NCBI GenBank assembly: GCA_024663395.1
Contig: JANFAH010000098.1
Span: forward strand, 105,001 to 115,000
Source: Pisolithus tinctorius
Taxonomy: Eukaryota > Basidiomycota > Agaricomycetes > Boletales > Pisolithaceae
Reading direction: 5' to 3'
DNA: 10,000 nucleotides
Notes under the pieces: generated by a model
What the model was told of the DNA's origin: nothing
Seen by the model: the letters and a program-made list of their open reading frames with translations, nothing else
The model's database searches: none
Part shown: positions 1 to 5,591 of the stretch, in pieces
Layout: each line of letters begins with the position of its first letter
How positions within the stretch are numbered: the stretch's first letter is position 1
Program-made: the position numbers and the translations under genes

Positions 1-343
1 GAGCGTACGTCAAAAAATACCTTTTAGCGCTCCATCTGAAGGTAGCGCCAGGCTGTGCAGCCTGTCTCGCCCTTAGGGGTTGAGACCTAATCGGTCCAAC
101 CGACGAAGTGCGCTGTTGAGCGGGCGGAGGCGGGGCGAGCGGGGTGCCGAAGAGAGAAGGCTGCGTTGGCAGCGCTGGTGATGGGATGGCGTGGTGTCGC
201 CATCGGCCCTCTGCCATTACTTGAGGCATCGGAGTGCTTGGCACGGAGGGGACGGAGGGCGTGGCGATGGGCGAGACGAAACGAGTAGTATGCCATCGCG
301 ACGTCGAGGCATAGAGGTTAGAGGAGGATGACGTTTGAGACAT
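1..343 (-). CDS. rep: Rep exon 1, truncated by the window edge (copy 1)
   Basis: This is identical to 6855-7197. It codes for the start Met to the motif I region FLTYA; the last Gln codon and the remaining exons lie outside the left window edge. The segment is mostly the unusual Ser/Pro/Arg-rich N-terminal extension, with a proline run followed by a basic stretch just before FRWSAKRYFLTYA. Nothing in the sequence suggests the gene is broken; it is only cut by the window. Confidence 0.9.
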   Translation of the reverse strand, partial: MSQTSSSSNLYASTSRWHTTRFVSPIATPSVPSVPSTPMPQVMAEGRWRHHAIPSPALPTQPSLFGTPLAPPPPAQQRTSSVGPIRSQPLRARQAAQPGATFRWSAKRYFLTYA

Positions 344-386
344 GTTGGAATGTGTGGGAAAGTAGGCGAAAACGACGAGTGGGAGA

Positions 387-429
387 TAGAGGCCCCCCGC
401 CCTTTATAACATTGTAAGGGGGGCCTCTA
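387..429 (+). other. Putative rolling-circle origin stem-loop (copy 1)
   Basis: A perfect 12-bp inverted repeat, TAGAGGCCCCCC (387-398) and GGGGGGCCTCTA (418-429), encloses a 19-nt AT-rich loop. A slipped pairing (CCCTT 400-404 with AAGGG 416-420) would leave an 11-nt loop TATAACATTGT. The nonamer TAACATTGT (407-415) matches the geminivirus TAATATTAC at six of nine positions and has the T-rich core expected for Rep nicking. It lies between the Rep start and the rightward genes, with the nonamer on the capsid-coding strand, as in geminiviruses and genomoviruses. The origin role is inferred from structure and position. Confidence 0.72.
403..409 (-). promoter_or_regulatory. TATA box for Rep transcription, inside the origin loop (copy 1)
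   Basis: On the minus strand the loop of the origin hairpin reads GTTATAAAGG. The TATAAAG lies about 60 nt upstream of the Rep ATG at 343, and no other ATG intervenes. A transcription start about 30 nt downstream would leave a leader of roughly 30 nt. Binding of Rep to the hairpin would be expected to block this promoter (inference). Confidence 0.6.
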
Positions 430-443
430 CCCACTCTACCCAC

Positions 444-523
444 CCGTTTATGGCAATGGACGCACCATAAAAGGCAGGTATACCCTGTCGTAAGACCATA
501 AACGGAAGGTAGTGGTACCATAA
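444..523 (+). promoter_or_regulatory. Candidate Rep-binding iterons next to the origin (copy 1)
   Basis: ACCATAA occurs in direct orientation at 464-470, 495-501 and 517-523. The element CCGTTTATGG (444-453) is the exact inverse of CCATAAACGG (496-505). These repeats begin 15 nt after the hairpin. Repeats of this size beside the stem-loop are what Rep proteins of this class recognise, but geminivirus iterons usually sit on the Rep side of the hairpin. The assignment is tentative. Confidence 0.4.
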
Positions 524-550
524 TTGGTAACTCCTTCCTAATGCGGCGTT

Positions 551-620
551 GGGTATGGGTAGAACGCAGACATTCCCAGGGTTATAGGCCCGGGGGTAGT
601 AGTCGGTTCATACCATACCC
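551..620. repeat. Inverted repeat GGGTATGG / CCATACCC (copy 1)
   Basis: GGGTATGG at 551-558 and its exact inverse CCATACCC at 613-620 are separated by 54 nt containing a GGCCCGGG stretch. It is within the intergenic region, between the origin hairpin and the TGACTC cluster, and also occurs at +6,854. It may be a protein-binding site; no function can be assigned. Confidence 0.35.
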
Positions 621-650
621 GAGACATATGGCTGTGCCGAACAGTCATTA

Positions 651-751
651 TGAGTCACATCAACTGCGGATGATGTTATCCGCTGTCAATATGACTCGGA
701 ATGACTCGTGATGACTCTATAAGGTTATATGGCTTAGTAAAACATGACTCA
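651..751 (+). promoter_or_regulatory. TGACTC cluster, bZIP (Gcn4/AP-1)-like sites (copy 1)
   Basis: TGAGTCA lies at 651-657. Three ATGACTC motifs begin exactly 10 bp apart at 691, 701 and 711, and TGACTCA follows at 745-751. TGACTCA is the recognition site of fungal Gcn4/CpcA and of AP-1 factors. The 10-bp spacing puts the three central motifs on the same face of the helix. The cluster is 250-400 bp upstream of the ATG of the rightward gene. It could be a host-factor enhancer or a set of Rep iterons; the sequence cannot decide. Confidence 0.5.
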
Positions 752-998
752 CTCGCACAGCATTGGACTGTTTGAGGCGAAACGATGATCCGGCGTAAAC
801 AGCGCATGCGGCGATAAGACGCGTTGCCATCAGATGTTTCCATCAGAAGCGAGGCAGTGTGACGTCGCTTATTCGGCCGGATCTTAGAGCCGAGTAACAT
901 GCGTGGTTTATCCGAATAGGATGCAACTGAACAATCCCCACTGGAATGTTCCCGATTAGTGTCCATGAGAAAAAAGTCACATGACGCCATTGTTGGGA

Positions 999-1006
999 TA
1001 TTTAAA
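999..1006 (+). promoter_or_regulatory. TATA box of the unrecognised spliced gene (copy 1)
   Basis: TATTTAAA is 42 nt upstream of the ATG at 1048. A transcription start about 30 nt downstream would give a leader of roughly 15 nt, a pyrimidine-rich stretch ending in TCATC before the ATG. Confidence 0.55.
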
Positions 1007-1047
1007 GTCCGCCGTCGTGCCATTTCCTTTCATTATCCTCTCTCATC

Positions 1048-2288
1048 ATGTCTTACGCGTTCAACAACTTCGATCTTATTCAGTCCCACTTCGCTCGAGT
1101 CGACGAAGGCTCCAAGATGGAGGTGTCGTCTCCAAGTAGTCTCGATGACTACGTCAGTTGCCCTTGTGGCACTGTCATCGGTGCCTACGACACCTTGATT
1201 GAGGAGATCCGCCCTGTTGGGATAGGGCATGTATGGCGACATGAGGAGCCATGCAATGATAAGGTAAGTATGCAACGTTGTTTTAATTGCTTTTTCTGAT
1301 ATTCATTGAAGTTTTTTAGTTCATTGGAGAGGAAACCGCGTGCCGCGGAGATAGTGGCACTGATGTGCCAGCAGCTTTGGGACCTGCAAGTGAAGGTCAC
1401 AATGAGGTGAGCATGTTAGTGAGATTGGCGTCCCTATCTGACTAACATGTTCATTAGCAATGGGAAGTATACAGCGTCGTCCCCAAGGCTGGCGGTGATT
1501 CCCAACCTGGGGTTGATGAGGTTCACGACGGTGAGGCTGGCGAAAAGGCCGGAGAACCTGCGTGCCCAGATATGGCAGGCGATTGGGTTTCCGCGACCCC
1601 GAGTAGTCCCCCAAACCCCAGTGCCTCCTCCTCCTCAAGCTGGTGGTCAGCGCTCTCCTCCCTTGGATCGCCCCCCCCCCTTTCGAGTGCCCGCCATAGT
1701 CCCGGCGAGGAGGTTATTGAAGCGGGAGTATGCGGAAATATTTCCCCCTTCAAGTCCCTCCCCCCCTCGCCAAGGAGAACCCCTTCGCCCGTCGTCGCCA
1801 CTCAAGCGGGTGAAACAGGAGAGCCCGGAGCCCCCGACGTTGAGATTCGCATCTCCCCCCCTCCCTCCTCGTCGTCGGGGACTTCGGAGTCAGACGAATA
1901 CGACCCGTGGCACGTCGAGCCGCGCGACCCGCTCCAAGCCTACCACCAGCGGTGCGCGAGTTACCTGGCCCCCGACACGTTCAGTACCCCAGTCCTCGAA
2001 CCCGGAGTAGGCGGTGCAATGCAGGAGCAAGCACTCCCCATTGTGCTTGGAGAAGTGGCGGCGGTGTTAGCACACCCTCGGTGGGCATCAGGAGGGTGGC
2101 TGGAGGAAAGCGGTCGCTTTCCTTGGATGGGTAGGATGGATAGGTATGTAGATCGAGATACATACCATAAATTTGTCCGTAGCTACCTGTCTGCCGCCGC
2201 CTATTTGGCTCACCTGCAGATGGCGGAGGTGGGGGACATGCTGGCATGGGAGGATCTCGAATCTCCCATGGCTCGTTGCCGGTTCTAG
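1048..2288 (+). CDS. Unrecognised 377-aa protein, three exons (copy 1)
   Basis: I do not recognise this protein. Exons 1048-1263, 1320-1406 and 1458-2288 join at codon boundaries into one open frame of 377 residues. Residues 1-72 contain CPC (38-40), His61, His65 and Cys69, a possible metal-binding cluster. Residues 73-139 are acidic and Gly-rich. Residues 140 to about 240 are rich in Ser and Pro, with several SP sites and an acidic SESDEYD patch, so probably disordered. The last 130 residues look folded and helical, rich in Trp, Tyr, Ala and Leu. No signal peptide or membrane segment is seen. It takes the place, between origin and capsid, where geminiviruses carry a movement or pre-coat gene, but the protein has no visible likeness to those. 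A regulator or host-interaction factor is possible. Frame, splice signals and TATA box make a real gene likely. Confidence 0.8.
1264..1319 (+). other. Intron 1 of the unrecognised gene (56 nt, copy 1)
   Basis: Donor AAG|GTAAGT, a pyrimidine tract and acceptor TTTTTTAG, with TCTGATA as a possible branch site. Phase 0. Unspliced reading stops after 11 extra residues, inside the intron. Confidence 0.88.
1407..1457 (+). other. Intron 2 of the unrecognised gene (51 nt, copy 1)
   Basis: Donor GAG|GTGAGC, branch site CTGACTAAC and acceptor TTCATTAG. The branch site closely fits the fungal consensus. Phase 0; retention hits a stop at the TAA inside the branch site. Confidence 0.9.
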
Positions 2289-2302
2289 GAAAATCCTAGA
2301 AC
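2282..2302 (+). repeat. Palindrome over the stop codon of the unrecognised gene (copy 1)
   Basis: GTTCTAGGA and TCCTAGAAC are perfect inverse 9-mers around AAA; the TAG stop is inside the left arm. An AT-rich ATATATTTGTATTTGTTTG stretch follows. It may form a 3'-end hairpin in the mRNA. There is no AATAAA before the capsid promoter. It also lies at 9136-9156 in copy 2. Confidence 0.5.
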
Positions 2303-2344
2303 AAATATATTTGTATTTGTTTGTCCTCTTGCGTGATGTGTGAG

Positions 2345-2352
2345 TATAAATA
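2345..2352 (+). promoter_or_regulatory. TATA box of the capsid-like gene (copy 1)
   Basis: TATAAATA is 78 nt upstream of the capsid ATG at 2430, within the 141-nt gap after the previous gene. The expected transcription start, near 2375, lies just before or at an upstream ATG at 2380, so that ATG would be at or very near the cap and probably poorly used. Confidence 0.65.
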
Positions 2353-2379
2353 GAGTGAGATTGAGTTAAGGTTAAGGCG

Positions 2380-2739
2380 ATGACACTTTACCTTGTACCT
2401 TCATCACCTGGAATCAATCTTCGAAAGGAATGGCTCGTTCGCGTTACGTACGCAGACGGACACGTACTGGTCGGACAAGGAAGTTCCGTAAGCTTTCTTC
2501 GAGACGGTCGCGTTTTAGTCGACGGAGAGGAAATACAACACGAAGACGGTACAAGCGTACAACCTATCGGAAGAGGGTTTATGCTCAGTTGCGAATGCGT
2601 CGTAAGCGAATACTTACCCGCCGACGCAAGACCTACACCAAGGGGACCTTCCGAAACGGGAAGCTCACGGAGATCTGCCTGGCGAGTGGTATCCCCCACG
2701 AGTCCCACCCAGACCAACTTGGAAAGGGTGCGCCAATAA
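2380..2739 (+). CDS. Possible overprinted 119-aa frame at the capsid 5' end (doubtful)
   Basis: This ATG-started frame begins 50 nt before the capsid ATG and overlaps its first 310 nt in another frame. In size and place it recalls geminivirus V2, which starts upstream of and overlaps the coat gene, but no sequence likeness is visible. Against it: Arg-rich coding DNA often leaves other frames open by chance, the ATG lies almost at the expected transcription start, and the composition is unremarkable. The ATG has G at -3. It also occurs at 9234-9593. Confidence 0.2.
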   Translation: MTLYLVPSSPGINLRKEWLVRVTYADGHVLVGQGSSVSFLRDGRVLVDGEEIQHEDGTSVQPIGRGFMLSCECVVSEYLPADARPTPRGPSETGSSRRSAWRVVSPTSPTQTNLERVRQ

Positions 2740-4310
2740 TGTTTGACACTCGTAGGAGGTTTGAAGACACTCCGTGGGAAAATTACGTACAGTTTTGGTG
2801 TGGTCAAGGCAACACTATACCATATTCTAATAAACCCGATACTCGGTTCCTTCGTAGAAGCGATCGAATCATGATGACGGGTTTATGTTTCCGTGGACTG
2901 TGGTCTTTGAGCGGTCAGTCGGAATGGAAAGTTCGCTTCTTGTTCTTCCATTCTTCTGAGAAACCGGATAATGCATACGTCGTCAATGACTGGTTGTATA
3001 ATGAAGATAGCATTATACCTACTGGTATTGGACAATCTACCTATCCGGCGGTGGAAGGTACTGGTGGTACGGAAATGGTTTATCTTCCATTTTCATCATG
3101 GGTTTCGCGACATGCACATCTTAATCACACTCGTCGTGATGAGATAATGAAAGTCGTTCCACACGAACATTCTGGCAAGCCTGTCAGGGTGCTTTTGGAT
3201 GTCACCCGTATCTTTCGTAACCGCAGCCCCCGTGCCAAGACCATTTCATTTAATATTCTTAAGCGTATGCGCCACAAGTACCTTTATGAATCCAAATTTG
3301 GAGCGGCAGGCGAACGTGCATTCGGCGATGTGGAAGTAGGTAAGTCACAACCGACGATGAAGCTGTACGTGATGATATTGGCACATGCCCTGGTGCCATG
3401 CCCACGCATGGCCGAGCCCAATCTTCCGCGGGAAGCTATGGCCGGTATAGAAGAATGGCCTATGGGATTACGTGCCGCTACACGTAGGGCCAGGAAACTC
3501 GATGAACCGCCACCCGCTGGGGCAGTCGCTCCATCTGGACAAGTGATATTTGCTGGCAATCAGATGACGATGCCGGAATTAGCCGATCGGCAGGAATCAG
3601 TCGTCCATCAGTCGGCGAGTCATTTCCGACATGGAATCCGGAGGGAATATGAGGGTAATCGGGAGGGAATGCCTAGCGGCATAGCCGACCTACCCGATGA
3701 GGACGGAGATGAAATTACGGATTACCAGCGTTCCTGGCAACAGTTTGATGCGAGACAGCGACCCACTATGACACGCGTGTTTGCTCCACCAAAGGACAAG
3801 ACACCAGTGACAGAAGGGTCCCTACCATCATTTTACAATGCCATTCCAGATACCTTTGGAGCAGGAACCTCTGGTGCATCTGCATCCTCAGCACCGAAAT
3901 GGTCTGCAAATCCTACAGTAATAGATACCAGTGCTAGAGGATTTAGGTTACGTCGGGGTTTAACCTCCAGTGGTGGCAACAATGAGGGTGACAATGATGA
4001 TGACGACGTGCCTGATTTGACACCAAAGGGGAAAGGCAAAGGCAAAGGCAAACCTGCGAAGCATGTTCGTGGCGGTGCAGGTCCAGGTGATGACGAAGGA
4101 CTTGATTTGGGTGCATTTGTGGATGCACCGGACAATCCTAAGGAAGCCGAAATCGAAGAGAAAGAGGTTCCAAATGGACAAATGGAGGTGGAGCCGGATG
4201 ATCCGTATCGTCGGGACCCATTGTACACCGGCCCTCCATTTGGAAGTGCTCATTTCCAATTTCACATGCGCATTTGGTATAAGAACCTCTCAGATAGAAT
4301 GATATCATAA
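2430..4310 (+). CDS. cp: Capsid-like protein, 626 aa, with a long C-terminal extension
   Basis: Putative coat protein packaging circular ssDNA. Residues 1 to about 75 are extremely rich in Arg and Lys, the DNA-binding and nuclear-import arm typical of geminivirus and genomovirus capsids. Residues about 75-330 alternate hydrophobic and aromatic segments (FWCGQGN, VRFLFFHSSE, MKLYVMILAH), consistent with a single jelly-roll, and look distantly genomovirus-like; this identity is by pattern, not alignment. Residues about 330-600 are low-complexity: Pro/Ala/Ser-rich, an acidic NDDDDVPD patch, a KGKGKGKGK tract near 533-541 and a second acidic block. The last 20 residues (around HMRIWYKNLSD) resemble the final beta-strand that closes gemini/genomovirus coat proteins, so the long part may be an insertion before that strand. 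The length is about double the family norm. The ATG has G at -3 and +4. A poly(A) signal follows 36 nt after the stop. No splice is needed to keep the frame open. Confidence 0.8.
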   Translation: MARSRYVRRRTRTGRTRKFRKLSSRRSRFSRRRGNTTRRRYKRTTYRKRVYAQLRMRRKRILTRRRKTYTKGTFRNGKLTEICLASGIPHESHPDQLGKGAPIMFDTRRRFEDTPWENYVQFWCGQGNTIPYSNKPDTRFLRRSDRIMMTGLCFRGLWSLSGQSEWKVRFLFFHSSEKPDNAYVVNDWLYNEDSIIPTGIGQSTYPAVEGTGGTEMVYLPFSSWVSRHAHLNHTRRDEIMKVVPHEHSGKPVRVLLDVTRIFRNRSPRAKTISFNILKRMRHKYLYESKFGAAGERAFGDVEVGKSQPTMKLYVMILAHALVPCPRMAEPNLPREAMAGIEEWPMGLRAATRRARKLDEPPPAGAVAPSGQVIFAGNQMTMPELADRQESVVHQSASHFRHGIRREYEGNREGMPSGIADLPDEDGDEITDYQRSWQQFDARQRPTMTRVFAPPKDKTPVTEGSLPSFYNAIPDTFGAGTSGASASSAPKWSANPTVIDTSARGFRLRRGLTSSGGNNEGDNDDDDVPDLTPKGKGKGKGKPAKHVRGGAGPGDDEGLDLGAFVDAPDNPKEAEIEEKEVPNGQMEVEPDDPYRRDPLYTGPPFGSAHFQFHMRIWYKNLSDRMIS

Positions 4311-4345
4311 CTAGATATGTAGAATACCGTGTAGTTGGATTGCAA

Positions 4346-4351
4346 AATAAA
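4346..4351 (+). terminator. Poly(A) signal of the capsid-like gene
   Basis: AATAAA, 36 nt after the stop at 4310, followed by AT-rich sequence (atatatacattgtatt). This is a good match to a eukaryotic 3'-end signal and marks the right limit of the recognisable viral part on this side. Confidence 0.65.
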
Positions 4352-4462
4352 TATATACATTGTATTAGCTGTTGCAGAAAAGAAGAACAAACCACGCCTG
4401 CCCAGTCGAAGACTTGGGCAAACCCGCATGAGGTACCACTACAAAAGACCGGCCCTAAACTG

Positions 4463-4523
4463 AGCAATCACCAAGCAATCACGTGACCTTGGGATTTGTG
4501 GATTGACCTTGGGATTTGTGGAT
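4463..4523 (+). repeat. Perfect 20-bp tandem duplication
   Basis: TGACCTTGGGATTTGTGGAT at 4484-4503 is repeated immediately at 4504-4523. Just upstream AGCAATCAC occurs at 4463-4471 and 4474-4482. Together they lie between the capsid poly(A) site and the rRNA fragment, near the presumed junction of viral and captured DNA. Small duplications of this kind are common at recombination or end-joining scars (inference). Confidence 0.85.
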
Positions 4524-4593
4524 GCCATATATTAGATGGCCTGAAGAGGATAGACTTATGCCGTGGAGGTGTGCGGGAGACAACGGTTTTGGT

Positions 4594-4621
4594 TCCAACG
4601 CTTACCGAATTCTGCTTCGGT

Positions 4622-4657
<36 letters not shown>

Positions 4658-4680
4658 AACGTCGCTATGAACGCTTGGCT

Positions 4681-4715
<35 letters not shown>

Positions 4716-4908
4716 GCACCTCTAGCCTCAAACTCGGAGGGACTAAAGGATCGATAGGCCACGCTTTCACGGTTCTTATTCACACTGAAAATCGAAATCA
4801 AGGGGACTTTTACCCTTTTGTTCTACTCGAGATTTCTGTTCTCGATGAGTCCCCCTTAGGACACCTGCGTTATCTTTTAACAGATGTGCCGCCCCAGCCA
4901 AACTCCCC
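4594..4908 (-). rRNA. Internal fragment of nuclear 28S (25S) large-subunit rRNA, truncated at both ends
   Basis: The minus strand reads as the highly conserved domain V (peptidyl-transferase) part of eukaryotic large-subunit rRNA: GGGGAGTTTGGCTGGGGCGG at the 5' side, GTTACCACAGGGATAACTGG and GATGTCGGCTCTTCCTATCA inside, to CGGTAAGCGTTGGA at the 3' side. It covers about 315 nt of a molecule over 3,000 nt long. Similarity stops abruptly on both sides: the usual ATTGTTCACCCAC does not follow, and the sequence before GGGGAG also differs. It is therefore a captured piece that cannot make a ribosomal RNA. A few positions differ from the fungal sequences I know (for example GTGAATAAGAACC), so the donor is eukaryotic, plausibly fungal, but not identified. 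Confidence 0.93.
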
Positions 4909-4961
4909 AAGGGTGGTGGTGGGGGAAACTGGTGGTTGACAATGAAGTTTGACATTGGCCC

Positions 4962-5120
4962 ACCAATAGCCTATCCCACGAGATTGCCTTCATCACCCCA
5001 CCATCAGATACTCCTTGGGGTGGGTTAACGTTAGGTTCCTTTAGGGGGCCGCAGGCCCCCTTATGCTAGCCTAACTTAACCTAGCTCTTAGCGTACCTCA
5101 GTCCTATAGAGCCGGCGGTC
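4962..5120 (+). repeat. 159-bp direct repeat, copy A
   Basis: It is identical over 159 bp to 5123-5281 (offset 161, 2-bp spacer). It starts at ACCAATAGCCTATCCC and ends at GCCGGCGGTC. Inside are CACCCCA/TGGGGTG arms (4994-5000 and 5016-5022), an 8-bp GC hairpin (5043-5061) and a CCTAACTTAACCTAG stretch. There is no open frame of note. It lies just beyond the rRNA fragment and probably comes from chromosomal, rDNA-spacer or subtelomeric sequence (inference). Confidence 0.95.
5043..5061 (+). repeat. GC-rich hairpin in repeat A
   Basis: AGGGGGCC and GGCCCCCT form a perfect 8-bp stem around a GCA loop. It recurs at 5204-5222 in repeat B. It is flanked by TTCCTTT and TTATGC but has no T-run, so nothing marks it as a transcription terminator. 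Confidence 0.7.
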
Positions 5121-5122
5121 CT

Positions 5123-5281
5123 ACCAATAGCCTATCCCACGAGATTGCCTTCATCACCCCACCATCAGATACTCCTTGGGGTGGGTTAACGTTAGGTTCC
5201 TTTAGGGGGCCGCAGGCCCCCTTATGCTAGCCTAACTTAACCTAGCTCTTAGCGTACCTCAGTCCTATAGAGCCGGCGGTC
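5123..5281 (+). repeat. 159-bp direct repeat, copy B
   Basis: This is a perfect match to 4962-5120. The lack of any difference implies a recent duplication or continuing homogenisation. It ends in GCCGGCGGTC, a decamer that also opens the next repeats at 5290 and 5408. Confidence 0.95.
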
Positions 5282-5289
5282 TCACTCAA

Positions 5290-5435
5290 GCCGGCGGTCC
5301 TTACGACAACCTGGTTAGGTTAGCTGGTTAGGTTAGGGGTGGTTAACGGTTAGGGTGCGATTATATAAATGCGAAGGGCCGCGAATGCGGCCCGGAGCCA
5401 CTGCGCTGCCGGCGGTCCTTACGACAACCTGGTTA
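5290..5435 (+). repeat. 28-bp direct repeats with GCCGGCGGTC core
   Basis: A 28-bp sequence beginning GCCGGCGGTCCTTACGACAA lies at 5290-5317 and again at 5408-5435, 118 bp apart. The decamer GCCGGCGGTC occurs four times in all (5111, 5272, 5290, 5408). Between the two copies is a TATATAAAT (5362-5370) followed by a 7-bp hairpin GGGCCGC/GCGGCCC (5376-5393). No gene follows, so a promoter there is not supported. Confidence 0.85.
5312..5356 (+). repeat. Degenerate TTAGG(G)-like stretch
   Basis: GGTTAGGTTAGCTGGTTAGG, then further GGTTAGGGG, GGTTAACGG and TTAGGG units, resemble degenerate telomere or interstitial telomere repeats; similar GGTTAAGGTTAGGG units follow at 5432-5473. Many fungi have TTAGGG telomeres and rDNA near chromosome ends, which would fit the adjacent rRNA fragment. 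The units are too irregular to call a telomere. Confidence 0.4.
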
Positions 5436-5591
5436 AGGTTAGGGTGCGTTAAGGTCCGGTTAGGTTAAGGTTTGTCATCGACAGACATGCATACCTCGTC
5501 ATCGATGGGCATACACACCCTTATACTTATTTGGAACTTTGGTTCATTCCGTTCAATCAGATGATATACATTATATAATACAATCTATATA
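5436..5591. other. Gene-free segment downstream of Rep
   Basis: This holds GGTTAAGG-type repeats, then an imperfect pair based on GTCATCGA (5474-5481, 5498-5505) with GCATAC (5489, 5509), then AT-rich DNA (5561-5591) that would form the Rep 3' UTR on the minus strand. No AATAAA is seen on the minus strand; the TATATA-rich stretch may serve for 3'-end formation. No gene is seen. Confidence 0.5.

Noticed and set aside
318..521. 67-codon minus-strand frame across the origin hairpin
   Set aside because: It runs through the origin stem-loop, the candidate iterons and the Rep start in another frame; a chance frame.
676..1023. 115-codon minus-strand frame in the intergenic region
   Set aside because: It covers the TGACTC cluster and the TATA region of the rightward gene, has no recognisable motif and no promoter of its own.
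1447..2010. 187-codon + frame overlapping exon 3 of the unknown gene
   Set aside because: It starts inside intron 2 and is a Pro/Arg-rich read of the neighbouring frame. The frame that joins cleanly to exons 1 and 2 is preferred; alternative splicing into this frame cannot be excluded.
2388..2807. 139-codon minus-strand frame opposite the capsid N-terminus
   Set aside because: Complement of the Arg-rich arm, which has few stops in other frames; no independent support.
3833..4228. 131-codon minus-strand frame opposite the capsid C-terminal region
   Set aside because: Low-complexity Ser/Pro/Gly mirror of the acidic and KGKG coding stretch; no promoter or motif.
4496..4939. 147-codon open frame on the + strand
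   Set aside because: It lies almost wholly over the complement of the conserved 28S rRNA fragment, so the open frame is a by-product of rRNA sequence.
5312..5356. True telomere end
   Set aside because: The TTAGG-type units are irregular, internal, and followed by ordinary sequence and the Rep gene in the same unit; at most an interstitial telomere-like stretch.
4962..5435. CRISPR array
   Set aside because: Two long 159-bp copies with a 2-bp gap and one 28-bp pair 118 bp apart lack regular repeat-spacer spacing, and the genes are eukaryotic-type with introns.
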